Below the pieces are notes generated by a model. It saw nothing but the letters and a program-made list of their open reading frames with translations, was not told the DNA's origin and did not search any database. Shown one piece after another: positions 1 to 7,613 of a DNA stretch of 64,000 nt. The DNA is taken from positions 186,001 through 250,000 of the forward strand of contig NZ_QLLT01000008.1 in the NCBI RefSeq assembly GCF_003259315.1, read 5' to 3'. Position 1 is the stretch's first letter; every line of letters starts with the position of its first letter. The position numbers and the translations under genes are program-made. The DNA comes from Kitasatospora sp. SolWspMP-SS2h. Its GTDB lineage: Bacteria; Actinomycetota; Actinomycetes; Streptomycetales; Streptomycetaceae.

Positions 1-742
1 GGACGCCCGCGGCGGGCTGGTACAGGAACGCGCCGCGCTGGTCGGCGGCGTCCGCGCAGCCGAGCTGGAAGGAGGCCAGGCCGTCCCAGCCCGAGCGGCC
101 GCCGACGGCGACCCCGGCCGGGTCGAGGCCGGCCGCGAGCAGGCCGTTCAGCACCACGGCGGTGGAGTTGGCGTCGCCGGGCGAGCCCGGGTTGTACGCC
201 CAGCTGCCGTCCGGGTTCTGGTGCGCGCGCAGCCAGTCGGTGGCGCGGGCGACGGGCTGCTGGTGGCCGCCGAGCGCGGTGAGCGCCTGGACGGCCAGCG
301 AGGTGGCGTTGGTGTCCTCGGTGGCGGGGGTGCACGGGGCGCCGCCGGCCCGGTACGAGGGCCAGCCGCCGTCCTCGCACTGCTGGTCGAGCAGCCAGCG
401 CACGGCGGCGTCGGCGGGTTCGACCTTCTCCTGCTGGAGCGCGATCAGCGCCAGCGACTGCCGCCACACCCCGTCGTACTGCGGGTCGCCCTTGCCGTAC
501 AGCCCGGCGGGCACGCCCGAGGACGCGGACGGCGAACCGGACGCGGTACCGGTACCGGACGCGGAGCCGGAGCCCGACGCGGAGCCCGAGGCGTCCGGGG
601 CGGCGGCGTCCGACGCGGCGGAGGACGGCGCGGCGGAGGACGGCGCGGGCGAGGCGGTGTCGGCGAGCGCGGGCGCGGCGGCGGTGCCGGCGAGCAGGGC
701 GCCGGTCAGCGCGGCGGCGCCCAGGCGGGCAGCGGTCAGCAT
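1..742 (-). CDS. Secreted alpha/alpha-barrel (prenyltransferase/squalene-cyclase repeat, transcobalamin-like) protein, 3' part outside window
   Basis: Partial gene; translation from the ATG at 742 runs off the left edge. The first ~28 residues form a signal peptide (MLTAARLGAAALTGALLAGT, ending near ALA-D). A Ser/Ala/Pro-rich low-complexity linker follows, then alpha-hairpin repeats with WLLDQQCEDGGW and NPDGSWAYNPGSPGDANST motifs. These are typical of the prenyltransferase/squalene-cyclase fold, which is also the fold of the alpha domain of intrinsic factor and transcobalamin. The start is supported by an AAAGG-type ribosome site. A cobalamin riboswitch lies directly upstream on the same strand, so B12 supply probably controls it. 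Inference: an exported cobalamin- or cobamide-capturing protein rather than a terpene cyclase; the rest of the operon lies outside the window. The fold assignment is firm, the ligand is inferred. Confidence 0.85.
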   Translation of the reverse strand, partial: MLTAARLGAAALTGALLAGTAAAPALADTASPAPSSAAPSSAASDAAAPDASGSASGSGSASGTGTASGSPSASSGVPAGLYGKGDPQYDGVWRQSLALIALQQEKVEPADAAVRWLLDQQCEDGGWPSYRAGGAPCTPATEDTNATSLAVQALTALGGHQQPVARATDWLRAHQNPDGSWAYNPGSPGDANSTAVVLNGLLAAGLDPAGVAVGGRSGWDGLASFQLGCADAADQRGAFLYQPAAGV

Positions 743-799
743 GGGGGTGGAGCCTTTCTGAGCGGTCGCAGCGGGCCGGGTGGTGCCCCGGTTCCCGCC

Positions 800-955
800 C
801 GTGGACCCACGACGGAGGAGGGCCGCTCGCCCCCGGCCGGGCAGTCCGACTGCGCCGCGCCCCGGCGGCGGGGGCGGCTCACGGTTGCGGGTCAGTACCG
901 GAATCGCACCGGCTTCCCCCGGCCTCGGAGGCGGATGATGAAGTTGTCGGGCGGT
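800..955 (-). promoter_or_regulatory. Cobalamin riboswitch upstream of the barrel protein
   Basis: Read on the minus strand, the leader contains the hallmark AAGCCGGTGCGATTCCGGTA followed by CTGACCCGCAACCGTGAGCC. A later B12-box-like AGTCGGACTGCCCGGCCGG precedes a GC-rich hairpin, and the downstream start codon is at 742. These are the conserved core elements of the cobalamin (AdoCbl) riboswitch class. The edges are approximate because the outer P1/P2 pairing was judged by eye. Confidence 0.85.
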
Positions 956-985
956 CCGGTCGGGCCGGTCCGCGCCTCCACGACT

Positions 986-1660
986 CTAGCCGCCGACCGG
1001 CGCCGCCCCGGCGGCAGGTGGTGGAACGGGTTGCAGTTCCGCCGGGGCGGGCGGAACGTCGGGGACCGGCCCGGCGGGGGTCAGCAGCCGGGCGGCGGTG
1101 TGCAGGTCGGCCCGCACCTCGGCCAGCGAGGCCCGCCCGGACAGCCACACCAGCAGGGTGGCGTGCCAGGTGTGGCCGACCACCCGCAGCGCCGCCTGCT
1201 GCTCGGCGGTGGGCGGCCCGGGCAGCCGGGCGGCCGCCAGCACGATCGCACCGGTCACCTGGGCGACCTCGTCCACCTCGCTGCCCACCGAGCGGTCCGC
1301 GAAGGACAGCGCCCGCACCATGGCCTCGGCCAGCCGGGGTTCGCGCTGCAGCGCCCGGAAGGCGGCGGTGAGCGCCTCGGCGACCCGGGAGGCCGGGTCC
1401 GGACCGGTCGGCGGGTGGCGGCGCACCTGCTCGCGCAGGAGTTCCAGCTGCTCGCGCATCACCGCGACCAGCAGGTGCACCTTGGACGGGAAGTACCGGT
1501 AGAGGGTGCCGAGCGCGACCCGCGCGCCCTCCGCGACCTCGCGCATCTGCACCGCCTCGTAGCCGCCCCGGGCGGCCAGCGCGGTGGCCGCCCGCAGGAT
1601 GCCCCGGCGCCGCTCGGCCTGGCGCGGCGTCAGCGGCCCGTCGGCGGCGGTGGCGGTCAC
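986..1660 (-). CDS. TetR-family regulator, KstR-like
   Basis: TetR repressor of 224 residues. The N-terminal HTH reads RRRGILRAATALAARGGYEA ... VALGTLYRYFPSKVHLL, strongly reminiscent of KstR, the mycobacterial cholesterol/lipid catabolism repressor. The ligand-binding half follows, with a Pro/Ala-rich C-terminal tail. I chose the GTG at 1660, which has a GGAG five bases upstream; an ATG at 1714 in the same frame would add 18 residues with no better ribosome site. The gene is divergent from the glycosyltransferase operon, so it likely controls that operon and itself. A CGTTG-N11-CAACG-like palindrome lies between them. The family is clear; the KstR regulon is not implied, since no sterol genes are nearby. 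Confidence 0.9.
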   Translation of the reverse strand: MTATAADGPLTPRQAERRRGILRAATALAARGGYEAVQMREVAEGARVALGTLYRYFPSKVHLLVAVMREQLELLREQVRRHPPTGPDPASRVAEALTAAFRALQREPRLAEAMVRALSFADRSVGSEVDEVAQVTGAIVLAAARLPGPPTAEQQAALRVVGHTWHATLLVWLSGRASLAEVRADLHTAARLLTPAGPVPDVPPAPAELQPVPPPAAGAAPVGG

Positions 1661-1765
1661 GTGGACTCCAGGAACGGCGGTCGTGGGGAGCGGTCGCGGC
1701 GTGGTGCGAATCACCCGCCGGGGCTCCTGACGACAAGCTACGGGCCGGTAATCTTCGAGGTCCCT

Positions 1766-1786
1766 CGTTGTTCACTTTCTCCAACG
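1766..1786. promoter_or_regulatory. Candidate TetR operator / divergent promoter region
   Basis: The 1661-1881 intergenic region separates the TetR gene from the glycosyltransferase. It contains CGTTG and CAACG as inverted half sites around an AT-richer centre (TTCACTTTCT) and, at 1816-1821, a TACTTT that could be the -10 of the rightward promoter. The symmetric site and its position between divergent genes fit a TetR operator. Which protein binds it is inferred. Confidence 0.4.
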
Positions 1787-1881
1787 ACGAGCCCGCACCG
1801 CTGTGAAACGTGATCTACTTTACCGGTCGGCGGCCTTCTCCGTCGCCGGTCCCGGTGAGTAGCGAGGAATGGGGACTGGGG

Positions 1882-3201
1882 ATGACCGCTGTGTCGCCGC
1901 CGCCGCTGCGGATCGCCCTGCTGTCGTACCGCGGCGACCCGTTCTGCGGCGGCCAGGGCGTGTACGTGCGCCACCTGTCGCGGGAACTGGCTCGGCTCGG
2001 CCACCACGTCGACGTGGTCGGCGCCCAGCCCTACCCGGTGCTCGACCGGGTCGAGGGCCCCGGCACCGTCCGGCTGGTCGAACTGCCCAGCCTCGACCTG
2101 TACCGCGCCGACGACCCGTTCCGCACCCCCGCCGCCGGCGAGTTCCGCGGCCCGGTCGACCTGCTGGAGTACGCGGTGATGCGCACCGGCGGCTTCCCCG
2201 AGCCGCTGACCTTCTCGCTGCGCGCCCGCGCCTTCCTGGCCCGGCACCGGGGCCGCTACGACGTGGTGCACGACAACCAGACCCTCGGCTACGGCCTGCT
2301 CGGCCTGGCCCGGCACGGCTTCCCGCTGGTCACCACGGTGCACCACCCGGTCACCGTGGACCGGCGGTTGGAGATCGACGCGGCCCGCACCCGGCTGGAG
2401 CGGCTCGGCAAGCGCCGCTGGTACACCTTCACCCGGATGCAGCGCCGGGTCGCCGCCCGGCTGGCGCACGTCATCACCGTCTCGGAGAGCTCGAAGGCCG
2501 AGATCGCCGCCCAGCTCGGCACCGACCCGGACGCCCTCGCCGTCGTCCCGATCGGCGCCGACACCCGGCTCTGGTCGCCGTCCGCCGGGGTCGCCCGGGT
2601 GCCCGGCCGGATCGTCGCCACCTCCAGCGCCGACGTCCCGCTCAAGGGCCTGGTGCACCTGGTCGAGGCGCTCGCCAAGGTCCGCACCGAGCGGGACGCC
2701 CACCTGGTGGTGGTCGGCAAGCCGCAGAAGGAGGCCGGGCCGGTCACCGCGGCGGTGCGCCGGTTCGGGCTGGAGGGGCACATCGAGTTCCGCACCGGCC
2801 TGAGCGACGCCGAACTGGTCGACCTGTACCGCTCCGCCGAGGCCGCCTGCGTCCCCTCGCTCTACGAGGGCTTCTCGCTGCCCGCCGCCGAGGCGATGGC
2901 CACCGCCACCCCGCTGGTCGCCACCACCGGCGGCGCCATCCCCGAGGTGGCCGGACCCGACGGCGAGACCTGCCTGGCGGTGCCGCCCGGCGACGCGGGC
3001 GCGCTGGCTACCGCGCTCGGCCGGCTGCTGGACGACCCCGCCCTGCGCGAACGGCTCGGCGCCGCCGGGCGCGAGCGGGTGCTGGCCCGGTTCACCTGGG
3101 CCCGGGCCGCCGAACTCACCGTCGAGCGCTACCGGGCCGCGATCGCCACCGGCGCCGGCGCCACCGCCCGCTCCGGCCCCGGCTGGCGCTACGTCGGCTG
3201 A
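1882..3201 (+). CDS. Glycosyltransferase family 4 (GT-B fold)
   Basis: 439 residues. The N-terminal Rossmann half begins RIALLSYRGDPFCGGQGVYV (Gly-rich donor loop), and the middle contains the HVITVSESSKAEI segment typical of GT4 enzymes. The C-terminal half carries PSLYEGFSLPAAEAMA, the retaining E-x7-E type nucleotide-sugar motif, then GGAIPEV. It should transfer a sugar from an activated donor to an unidentified lipid or small-molecule acceptor in the cytoplasm. The start is the ATG at 1882 after a GGGACTGGGG stretch; an in-frame ATG at 1810 is less likely. It is first in a three-gene run with a methyltransferase and an alpha-toroid protein. The stop-codon region is duplicated (3191-3219). 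Confidence 0.9.
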   Translation: MTAVSPPPLRIALLSYRGDPFCGGQGVYVRHLSRELARLGHHVDVVGAQPYPVLDRVEGPGTVRLVELPSLDLYRADDPFRTPAAGEFRGPVDLLEYAVMRTGGFPEPLTFSLRARAFLARHRGRYDVVHDNQTLGYGLLGLARHGFPLVTTVHHPVTVDRRLEIDAARTRLERLGKRRWYTFTRMQRRVAARLAHVITVSESSKAEIAAQLGTDPDALAVVPIGADTRLWSPSAGVARVPGRIVATSSADVPLKGLVHLVEALAKVRTERDAHLVVVGKPQKEAGPVTAAVRRFGLEGHIEFRTGLSDAELVDLYRSAEAACVPSLYEGFSLPAAEAMATATPLVATTGGAIPEVAGPDGETCLAVPPGDAGALATALGRLLDDPALRERLGAAGRERVLARFTWARAAELTVERYRAAIATGAGATARSGPGWRYVG

Positions 3202-3249
3202 CGCCACGTCGGCTGACGCGCCGTCAATCTCCTGGTACCACTGGTACCA
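3191..3249. repeat. Direct repeats: duplicated gene end, then paired TGGTACCA palindromes
   Basis: ACGTCGGCTGACGC occurs at 3191-3204 and again at 3206-3219; the first copy contains the stop codon of the glycosyltransferase. Directly after it, the 8-base palindrome TGGTACCA occurs twice (3233-3240 and 3242-3249), 26 bases before the methyltransferase start. The palindrome pair could be an operator or an mRNA structure. Function is unknown. Confidence 0.6.
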
Positions 3250-3275
3250 CCCCCTTCGTGAATGGGAGCCCCGCA

Positions 3276-4016
3276 GTGCTGACCGTCGACTTCTCCCGCT
3301 TCCCGCTCGCCCCAGGCGACCGGGTGCTCGACCTGGGCTGCGGCGGCGGCCGGCACGCGTTCGAGTGCTACCGGCGCGGCGCCAACGTGATCGCCCTGGA
3401 CCGGAACGCCGAGGAGATCGCCGAGGTCCGCAGGTGGTTCGCCGCCATGGAGCAGGCCGGCGAGGCCCCCGCCGGGGCCAGCGCCACCGCCATGGAGGGC
3501 GACGCGCTGAACCTGCCGTTCGACGACGACACCTTCGACAAGATCATCATCTCCGAGGTGATGGAGCACATCCCCGACGACAAGGGCGTCCTCGCCGAGA
3601 TGGTCCGGGTCCTCAAGCCCGGCGGCCTGCTCGCCGTCACCGTGCCCCGCTACCTGCCCGAGAAGATCTGCTGGGCGCTCTCCGACGAGTACCACGAGGT
3701 CGAGGGCGGCCACATCCGGATCTACAAGGGCGACGAACTGGTCGGGAAGGTCCGCGAGGCCGGCCTCACCCCGTACGGCAGCCACCACGCGCACGCCCTG
3801 CACGCCCCGTACTGGTGGATCAAGTGCGCGGTCGGCGTCGACAACGACAAGGCCCTGCCGGTGCGCGCCTACCACCGGCTGCTGGTCTGGGACATCGTCG
3901 GCACCCCCGTCATCTCCACCCTCACCAAGGCCGCCGAGAAGGCGCTCAACCCGGTGCTCGGCAAGTCCTTCGTCGTCTACGCCAGCAAGCCCCGCGAGGC
4001 CGGGGCCGACGCGTGA
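3276..4016 (+). CDS. Class I SAM-dependent methyltransferase
   Basis: 246 residues. Motif I VLDLGCGGG is at residues 17-25, an acidic motif II follows, and DTFDKIIISEVMEHI is motif IV of the Methyltransf_11 family. LKPGGLLAVTVPRYLPEKICW is the usual post-strand-5 region. The C-terminal half has two hydrophobic, aromatic segments that may bind a lipid-like substrate. I chose the GTG at 3276 with GGGAG seven bases upstream. The stop overlaps the next gene start (GTGA), so the two are translationally coupled. The substrate is unknown. The neighbouring glycosyltransferase and cyclase-like barrel suggest modification of a shared glycolipid or isoprenoid product. Confidence 0.9.
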   Translation: MLTVDFSRFPLAPGDRVLDLGCGGGRHAFECYRRGANVIALDRNAEEIAEVRRWFAAMEQAGEAPAGASATAMEGDALNLPFDDDTFDKIIISEVMEHIPDDKGVLAEMVRVLKPGGLLAVTVPRYLPEKICWALSDEYHEVEGGHIRIYKGDELVGKVREAGLTPYGSHHAHALHAPYWWIKCAVGVDNDKALPVRAYHRLLVWDIVGTPVISTLTKAAEKALNPVLGKSFVVYASKPREAGADA

Positions 4017-5092
4017 CCGCCGCCGTCCCCGCCGCCCTGCTGCTGGACGGCGTGCTGGACGCCGCGCAGGCCGCCGACACCGTCCGCTCGATCCTCGCGC
4101 ACCAGCAGCCCGACGGCGCCCTCCCCTGGTTCCACGGCGGCCACCTCGACCCCTGGGACCACACCGAGGCCGCGATGGCCCTCGACACCGCCGGCGAACA
4201 CGCCGCCGCCGAAGCCGCCTACCAGTGGCTCGCCGACCGGCAGAACCCCGACGGCTCCTGGTACGCCGCCTACGCCTACGGACAGCCCGGCGTCCCCGAC
4301 GGCACCGCCACCGACCTCGCCCGCGAGACCAACTTCTGCGCGTACGTCGCCGTCGGCGCCTGGCACCACCACCTGTCCACCGGCGACGACCGCTTCCTGG
4401 AACGGATCTGGCCCACCGTCAGCCGCGCCCTCGACCACACCGTCCGGCTCAGCCTCCCCGGCGGCGCCATCGCCTGGCGCCAGGACGAGGACGGCACCGC
4501 CGCGACCGAGGCACTGCTCACCGGCTCCTGCTCCATCCTGCACGCCCTGCGCTGCGGACTCGCCGTCGCCGACCACCTCGACCGGCCGCAGCCCGACTGG
4601 GAACTGGCCGCCGGACGGCTCCGGCACGCGATCGCCCGGCACCCCGAGCGGTTCCTCGACAAGAACCGCTACTCGATGGACTGGTACTACCCCGTCCTCG
4701 GCACCGCCCTGCGCGGCGAGGACGCCACCCGCCGGCTCGCCGCCGACTGGGACCGCTTCGTCGTCCCCGGCCTCGGCGTGCGCTGCGTCAGCGACCGGCC
4801 CTGGGTCACCGGCGGCGAGAGCGCCGAACTCGCGCTCGCGCTGTGGGCCGCCGGACAGTCCGACCAGGCCGTCGACATCCTCCGCTGGATCCAGCACCTG
4901 CGGCACGAGGACGGCTCCTACTGGACCGGCTACGTCTACGAGGACCGCGCGATCTGGCCCGAGGAACGCACCACCTGGACCGCCGGCGCCCTGCTGCTCG
5001 CCGTCGCCGCCCTCGGCGGGGACGACGCGACGGTCAGCGTCTTCGGCGGCGAGCGCCTGCCGGCGGGGCTGGCGGTCAACGACTGCTGCTAG
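4013..5092 (+). CDS. Alpha/alpha-toroid protein (prenyltransferase/squalene-cyclase-like)
   Basis: 359 residues with repeated helical hairpins and QW-type motifs (LADRQNPDGSWYAAY near residue 70; LRHEDGSYWTGYV near the C-terminus). Conserved acidic and aromatic positions such as DPWDHTEAAMAL and YSMDWYYPVLG also occur. There is no DXDD or DxDTTA motif of true squalene-hopene cyclases and no signal peptide, so it is likely cytoplasmic and could be a glycoside-processing or lipid-binding toroid. It overlaps the methyltransferase by four bases (GTGA). It is the last gene of the GT4 / methyltransferase / toroid operon and is followed by a strong hairpin. The fold is confident; the reaction is unknown. 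Confidence 0.8.
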   Translation: MTAAVPAALLLDGVLDAAQAADTVRSILAHQQPDGALPWFHGGHLDPWDHTEAAMALDTAGEHAAAEAAYQWLADRQNPDGSWYAAYAYGQPGVPDGTATDLARETNFCAYVAVGAWHHHLSTGDDRFLERIWPTVSRALDHTVRLSLPGGAIAWRQDEDGTAATEALLTGSCSILHALRCGLAVADHLDRPQPDWELAAGRLRHAIARHPERFLDKNRYSMDWYYPVLGTALRGEDATRRLAADWDRFVVPGLGVRCVSDRPWVTGGESAELALALWAAGQSDQAVDILRWIQHLRHEDGSYWTGYVYEDRAIWPEERTTWTAGALLLAVAALGGDDATVSVFGGERLPAGLAVNDCC

Positions 5093-5193
5093 GCGTTCCG
5101 GCGTCGGGCCGTTCGGCGGGTGCGCGTGCTGCGGGCGGTCCGTCCGGGGAGGGGGTTCTCTGGCGGGGCGGATCTTCGGCGCTGCTGTCTTCC

Positions 5194-5290
5194 GCTGCGC
5201 GCGGTTCCTCGCGCCCCTGGGGTGTTCCTCCGCACCCTCGGTGTGTTCCCCCGAGCCCCTGGGGTGTTCTTCGCGCCTCTGGCGTGTGGG
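5194..5290. repeat. Streptomycete intergenic GCGCGGTTCCTCGCGCCCCT repeat with imperfect tandem copies
   Basis: The stretch beginning GCTGCGCGCGGTTCCTCGCG resembles a short palindromic repeat that is very common between genes in Streptomyces. It is followed by about three degenerate units of 21-23 bases carrying CCCCTGGGGTGTTC or CCCTCGGTGTGTTC. It lies between the convergent toroid gene and membrane-protein gene and has no coding potential that I trust. Confidence 0.5.
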
Positions 5291-5307
5291 GAGCGGGGGG
5301 CAATGGC

Positions 5308-5350
5308 GAAGGTCCGCCCGGGGAGGGGTTTCCTCCCGGGGCGGACCTTC
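5308..5350. terminator. Bidirectional terminator hairpin
   Basis: GAAGGTCCGCCC-GGGGAGG pairs with CCTCCC-GGGGCGGACCTTC around a GGTTT loop, giving a 19-base stem with one mismatch. It lies between convergent genes (ends at 5092 and 5372). Confidence 0.85.
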
Positions 5351-5371
5351 GGTGGTGGGGGTGCTTCGTGG

Positions 5372-6346
5372 TCAGCCGCGCTGGATGCCGCTGGTGTCGT
5401 TCAGGACGCCGTGGGTGCCGTCCGGCAGTTGGGCGACCAGGGCGGCGCCGCGCTGGTCGACGGCCAGGTACCAGGTGCCGGGGACGAGTTCGCCGACCGG
5501 CGGGGCGGCCGGGTTGTCCTTGTTGCCGAGCTGGCGCACCGCCGGGACGGCGAACCAGAACGGGGCGAACGGGGCGGCGGCCTGCGCCGGGACGTGGTCC
5601 TGCACGGCCGGCTGCACCGCGGTGGGCAGCGGGGCGACGGCCTGCGCGGCGGCCGACGGGGCCGGGGCCTGCTGCTGGGCGGCGGCCTGCGGGTAGCCGT
5701 AGCCGCCCGGGGCCGGCTGCTGCTGGCCCTGGCCGAACGGCTGCTGCTGCTGGCCGGCGCCGCCCTGCTCGGACTGCGGCTGGCCGGGGAACGGCTGCTG
5801 CTGGGCGCCCGGGTACCCGTAGGCGCCGGGAGCGCCCTGCTGCTGGGCGCCGTAGGGCGGGAACTGCTGCTGCTGGGCGGCGCCCGGCGCGGCCGGGCCG
5901 GCCAGCGGGGCCTGCAGGGCGGGCAGCGCCGGGGCGGCGATCACGGCGCCGGCCATCACGAGCAGCGCGATCAGGGCGAGCCAGGAGCCCGCCCCGTTCT
6001 TCAGCCCGTCCGGGCCGCCGATCAGGGACCACAGGATGCCCCACAGGGCGATCACGATCGCCGCGGTGCCCCACTGGTCGAGGCGCAGTCCGATGATCTC
6101 CTTGTTGCCCAGCGTCGCCTTCTGGAAGCGGAAGAGCAGGATCAGCACGGCGCCGATGACGCCGAGCAGGAAGACCGACTGGAGCGCGGGGAAGAAGGAC
6201 GCGTCCCAGGCGTTGAACTGGCTCTTCGCGCAGTAGATACCGCCGTCGCAGTCGACGCCTCGGTACTTCAGGAAGGACGAGATCAGGAGCAATACGGCCG
6301 CACCGGCGACGGCGGCGTCTCCCCTGGTGAGAGCGCGCAGATTCAC
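5372..6346 (-). CDS. Four-TM membrane protein with Gln/Pro/Gly-rich cytoplasmic or external tail
   Basis: 324 residues. Four hydrophobic segments fill the first ~150 residues (AVAGAAVLLLISSF; SVFLLGVIGAVLILLF; AIVIALWGILWSLIGG; LIALLVMAGAVIAA). Then come ~110 residues of low-complexity QQQPFPGQPQ / GAYGYPGAQQQ sequence and a short folded C-terminus (WYLAVDQRGAALVAQLPDG). The start is the GTG at 6346 after GAGGGGAA. Conserved streptomycete proteins with this layout have no known function; the flexible tail may mediate cell-envelope protein contacts. It is convergent with the toroid operon and separated from it by a hairpin. Confidence 0.8.
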   Translation of the reverse strand: MNLRALTRGDAAVAGAAVLLLISSFLKYRGVDCDGGIYCAKSQFNAWDASFFPALQSVFLLGVIGAVLILLFRFQKATLGNKEIIGLRLDQWGTAAIVIALWGILWSLIGGPDGLKNGAGSWLALIALLVMAGAVIAAPALPALQAPLAGPAAPGAAQQQQFPPYGAQQQGAPGAYGYPGAQQQPFPGQPQSEQGGAGQQQQPFGQGQQQPAPGGYGYPQAAAQQQAPAPSAAAQAVAPLPTAVQPAVQDHVPAQAAAPFAPFWFAVPAVRQLGNKDNPAAPPVGELVPGTWYLAVDQRGAALVAQLPDGTHGVLNDTSGIQRG

Positions 6347-6550
6347 TGACGTTCCCCTCATTGGTGTAGTCGTGGTCGGCGGCGGTTGACCGGGCCCCCG
6401 TGGTACCGGGACGGTACGACGGGGCAAAAGCCTAGAGCCAACGCGACGCCGCGTGCACAGCGCCCTCCGGATCCGCACCGAATCGGTACGGAACGGGGGC
6501 GCCGGAAAACGGGTTGGCGCGGGGGTCGGGCGGGGGGTGCGCGCGGTGGC

Positions 6551-7606
6551 TCACCCGGTGAGATAGCTGGTCAGGGCGTCGGCGAGGGCCTGCGCGGCGA
6601 GCTGGCGCCACTGCGGATCGGTCATCCGCCCGGCGTCGCCGGAGTTGCGCATGTTGCCGCACTCGATGAAGACCTTCGGTACCTTCGACAGGTTGAGTCC
6701 ACCGAGGTCGGTACGGGTGTCCAGGCCCTGCTCGCCGAGGTAGTTCGAGTACGGCTCGCCGGTGCCCGCCCGGAAGGCGTCGCGCAGCAGCACGCCCAGC
6801 CGGTGCGAGGGCCCGACGATCGGGGAGGTGTCGGCCGCCCCGTCGACCACCCGGCCGGGCAGGATCACGTGGAAGCCGGTGCCGGAGGCCGGCGCGCCGT
6901 CCGCGTGCACCGAGACCGCCGCGTCCGCCTTCGCCGCGTTGCCGATCCCGGCGCGTTCGTCGACGCACGGGCCCCAGGGGCGCTCGCCGTCCTGGGTGAG
7001 CACCACCTTCGCGCCCCGGTCCTCCAGGATCTGCCGGGCCCGGTGCACCACGTCCAGGGTGAACTCCGCCTCCGGGTACCCGGCGTCGGTCGCGGTGCCG
7101 GTGGTGTCGCACTCCTTGCGGCTGTTGCCGATGTCCACCTTGCGGTTGATCTCGGTGGGGTGCTTGGCGTTGCCCGGGTTGTGCCCCGGGTCGAGCAGCA
7201 CCGTCCGGCCGGTCAGTGGCCGGTCCGGGCCGCTCGCGGAGGCCGCCGGGGACGGGGAGGGGGCCGGGGAGGGGGCCGCCGGGACCGTCCGGTCCGCCGC
7301 CGCGGGCCGCTCGGACGCGCCGCCGTCCCCGTCGGTCGGTCCGGCGGCCGCCCGGTCGTTCGCCGCGCCGCCCACCCGGCCGTCCGGCGAGTGCGCGGCG
7401 GCGGACGCGGAGACGTCCCGGGAGCTGTTGGCCACGGCCTGCCAGCCCAGCCAGCCGATCAGGCAGACCGGCAGCACCACGGCCGCCGCCTTCGCGGCCG
7501 GCCGCCAGCGGGCGGCGCGGCCCGCCGGTGCGGAGGCCGCGCCGTACGGGTCGTACGGCTCCTGCTCGCCGGGGTCGTCGTGGTGCGGGGTGGTACGGCC
7601 AGTCAC
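6551..7606 (-). CDS. N-acetylmuramoyl-L-alanine amidase (Amidase_3), membrane-anchored
   Basis: 351 residues. One membrane anchor near residues 39-57 and a Ser/Pro/Ala-rich linker lead to an Amidase_3 zinc hydrolase domain (~130-351). Zinc ligands and catalytic positions are visible: LLDPGHNPG (His142), the PEAEF glutamate near 179-181, SVHADG (His234) and IECGNM (catalytic Glu). It should cut the amide between MurNAc and the stem peptide outside the membrane. The start is GTG 7606 with GAGGA upstream. It begins seven bases after the stop of the Pro/Gln-rich membrane protein, so the two form an operon. A Cys pair (ECDTTG, WGPCVDE) may form a disulfide. Confidence 0.92.
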   Translation of the reverse strand: MTGRTTPHHDDPGEQEPYDPYGAASAPAGRAARWRPAAKAAAVVLPVCLIGWLGWQAVANSSRDVSASAAAHSPDGRVGGAANDRAAAGPTDGDGGASERPAAADRTVPAAPSPAPSPSPAASASGPDRPLTGRTVLLDPGHNPGNAKHPTEINRKVDIGNSRKECDTTGTATDAGYPEAEFTLDVVHRARQILEDRGAKVVLTQDGERPWGPCVDERAGIGNAAKADAAVSVHADGAPASGTGFHVILPGRVVDGAADTSPIVGPSHRLGVLLRDAFRAGTGEPYSNYLGEQGLDTRTDLGGLNLSKVPKVFIECGNMRNSGDAGRMTDPQWRQLAAQALADALTSYLTG

Positions 7607-7613
7607 GTGTTCC

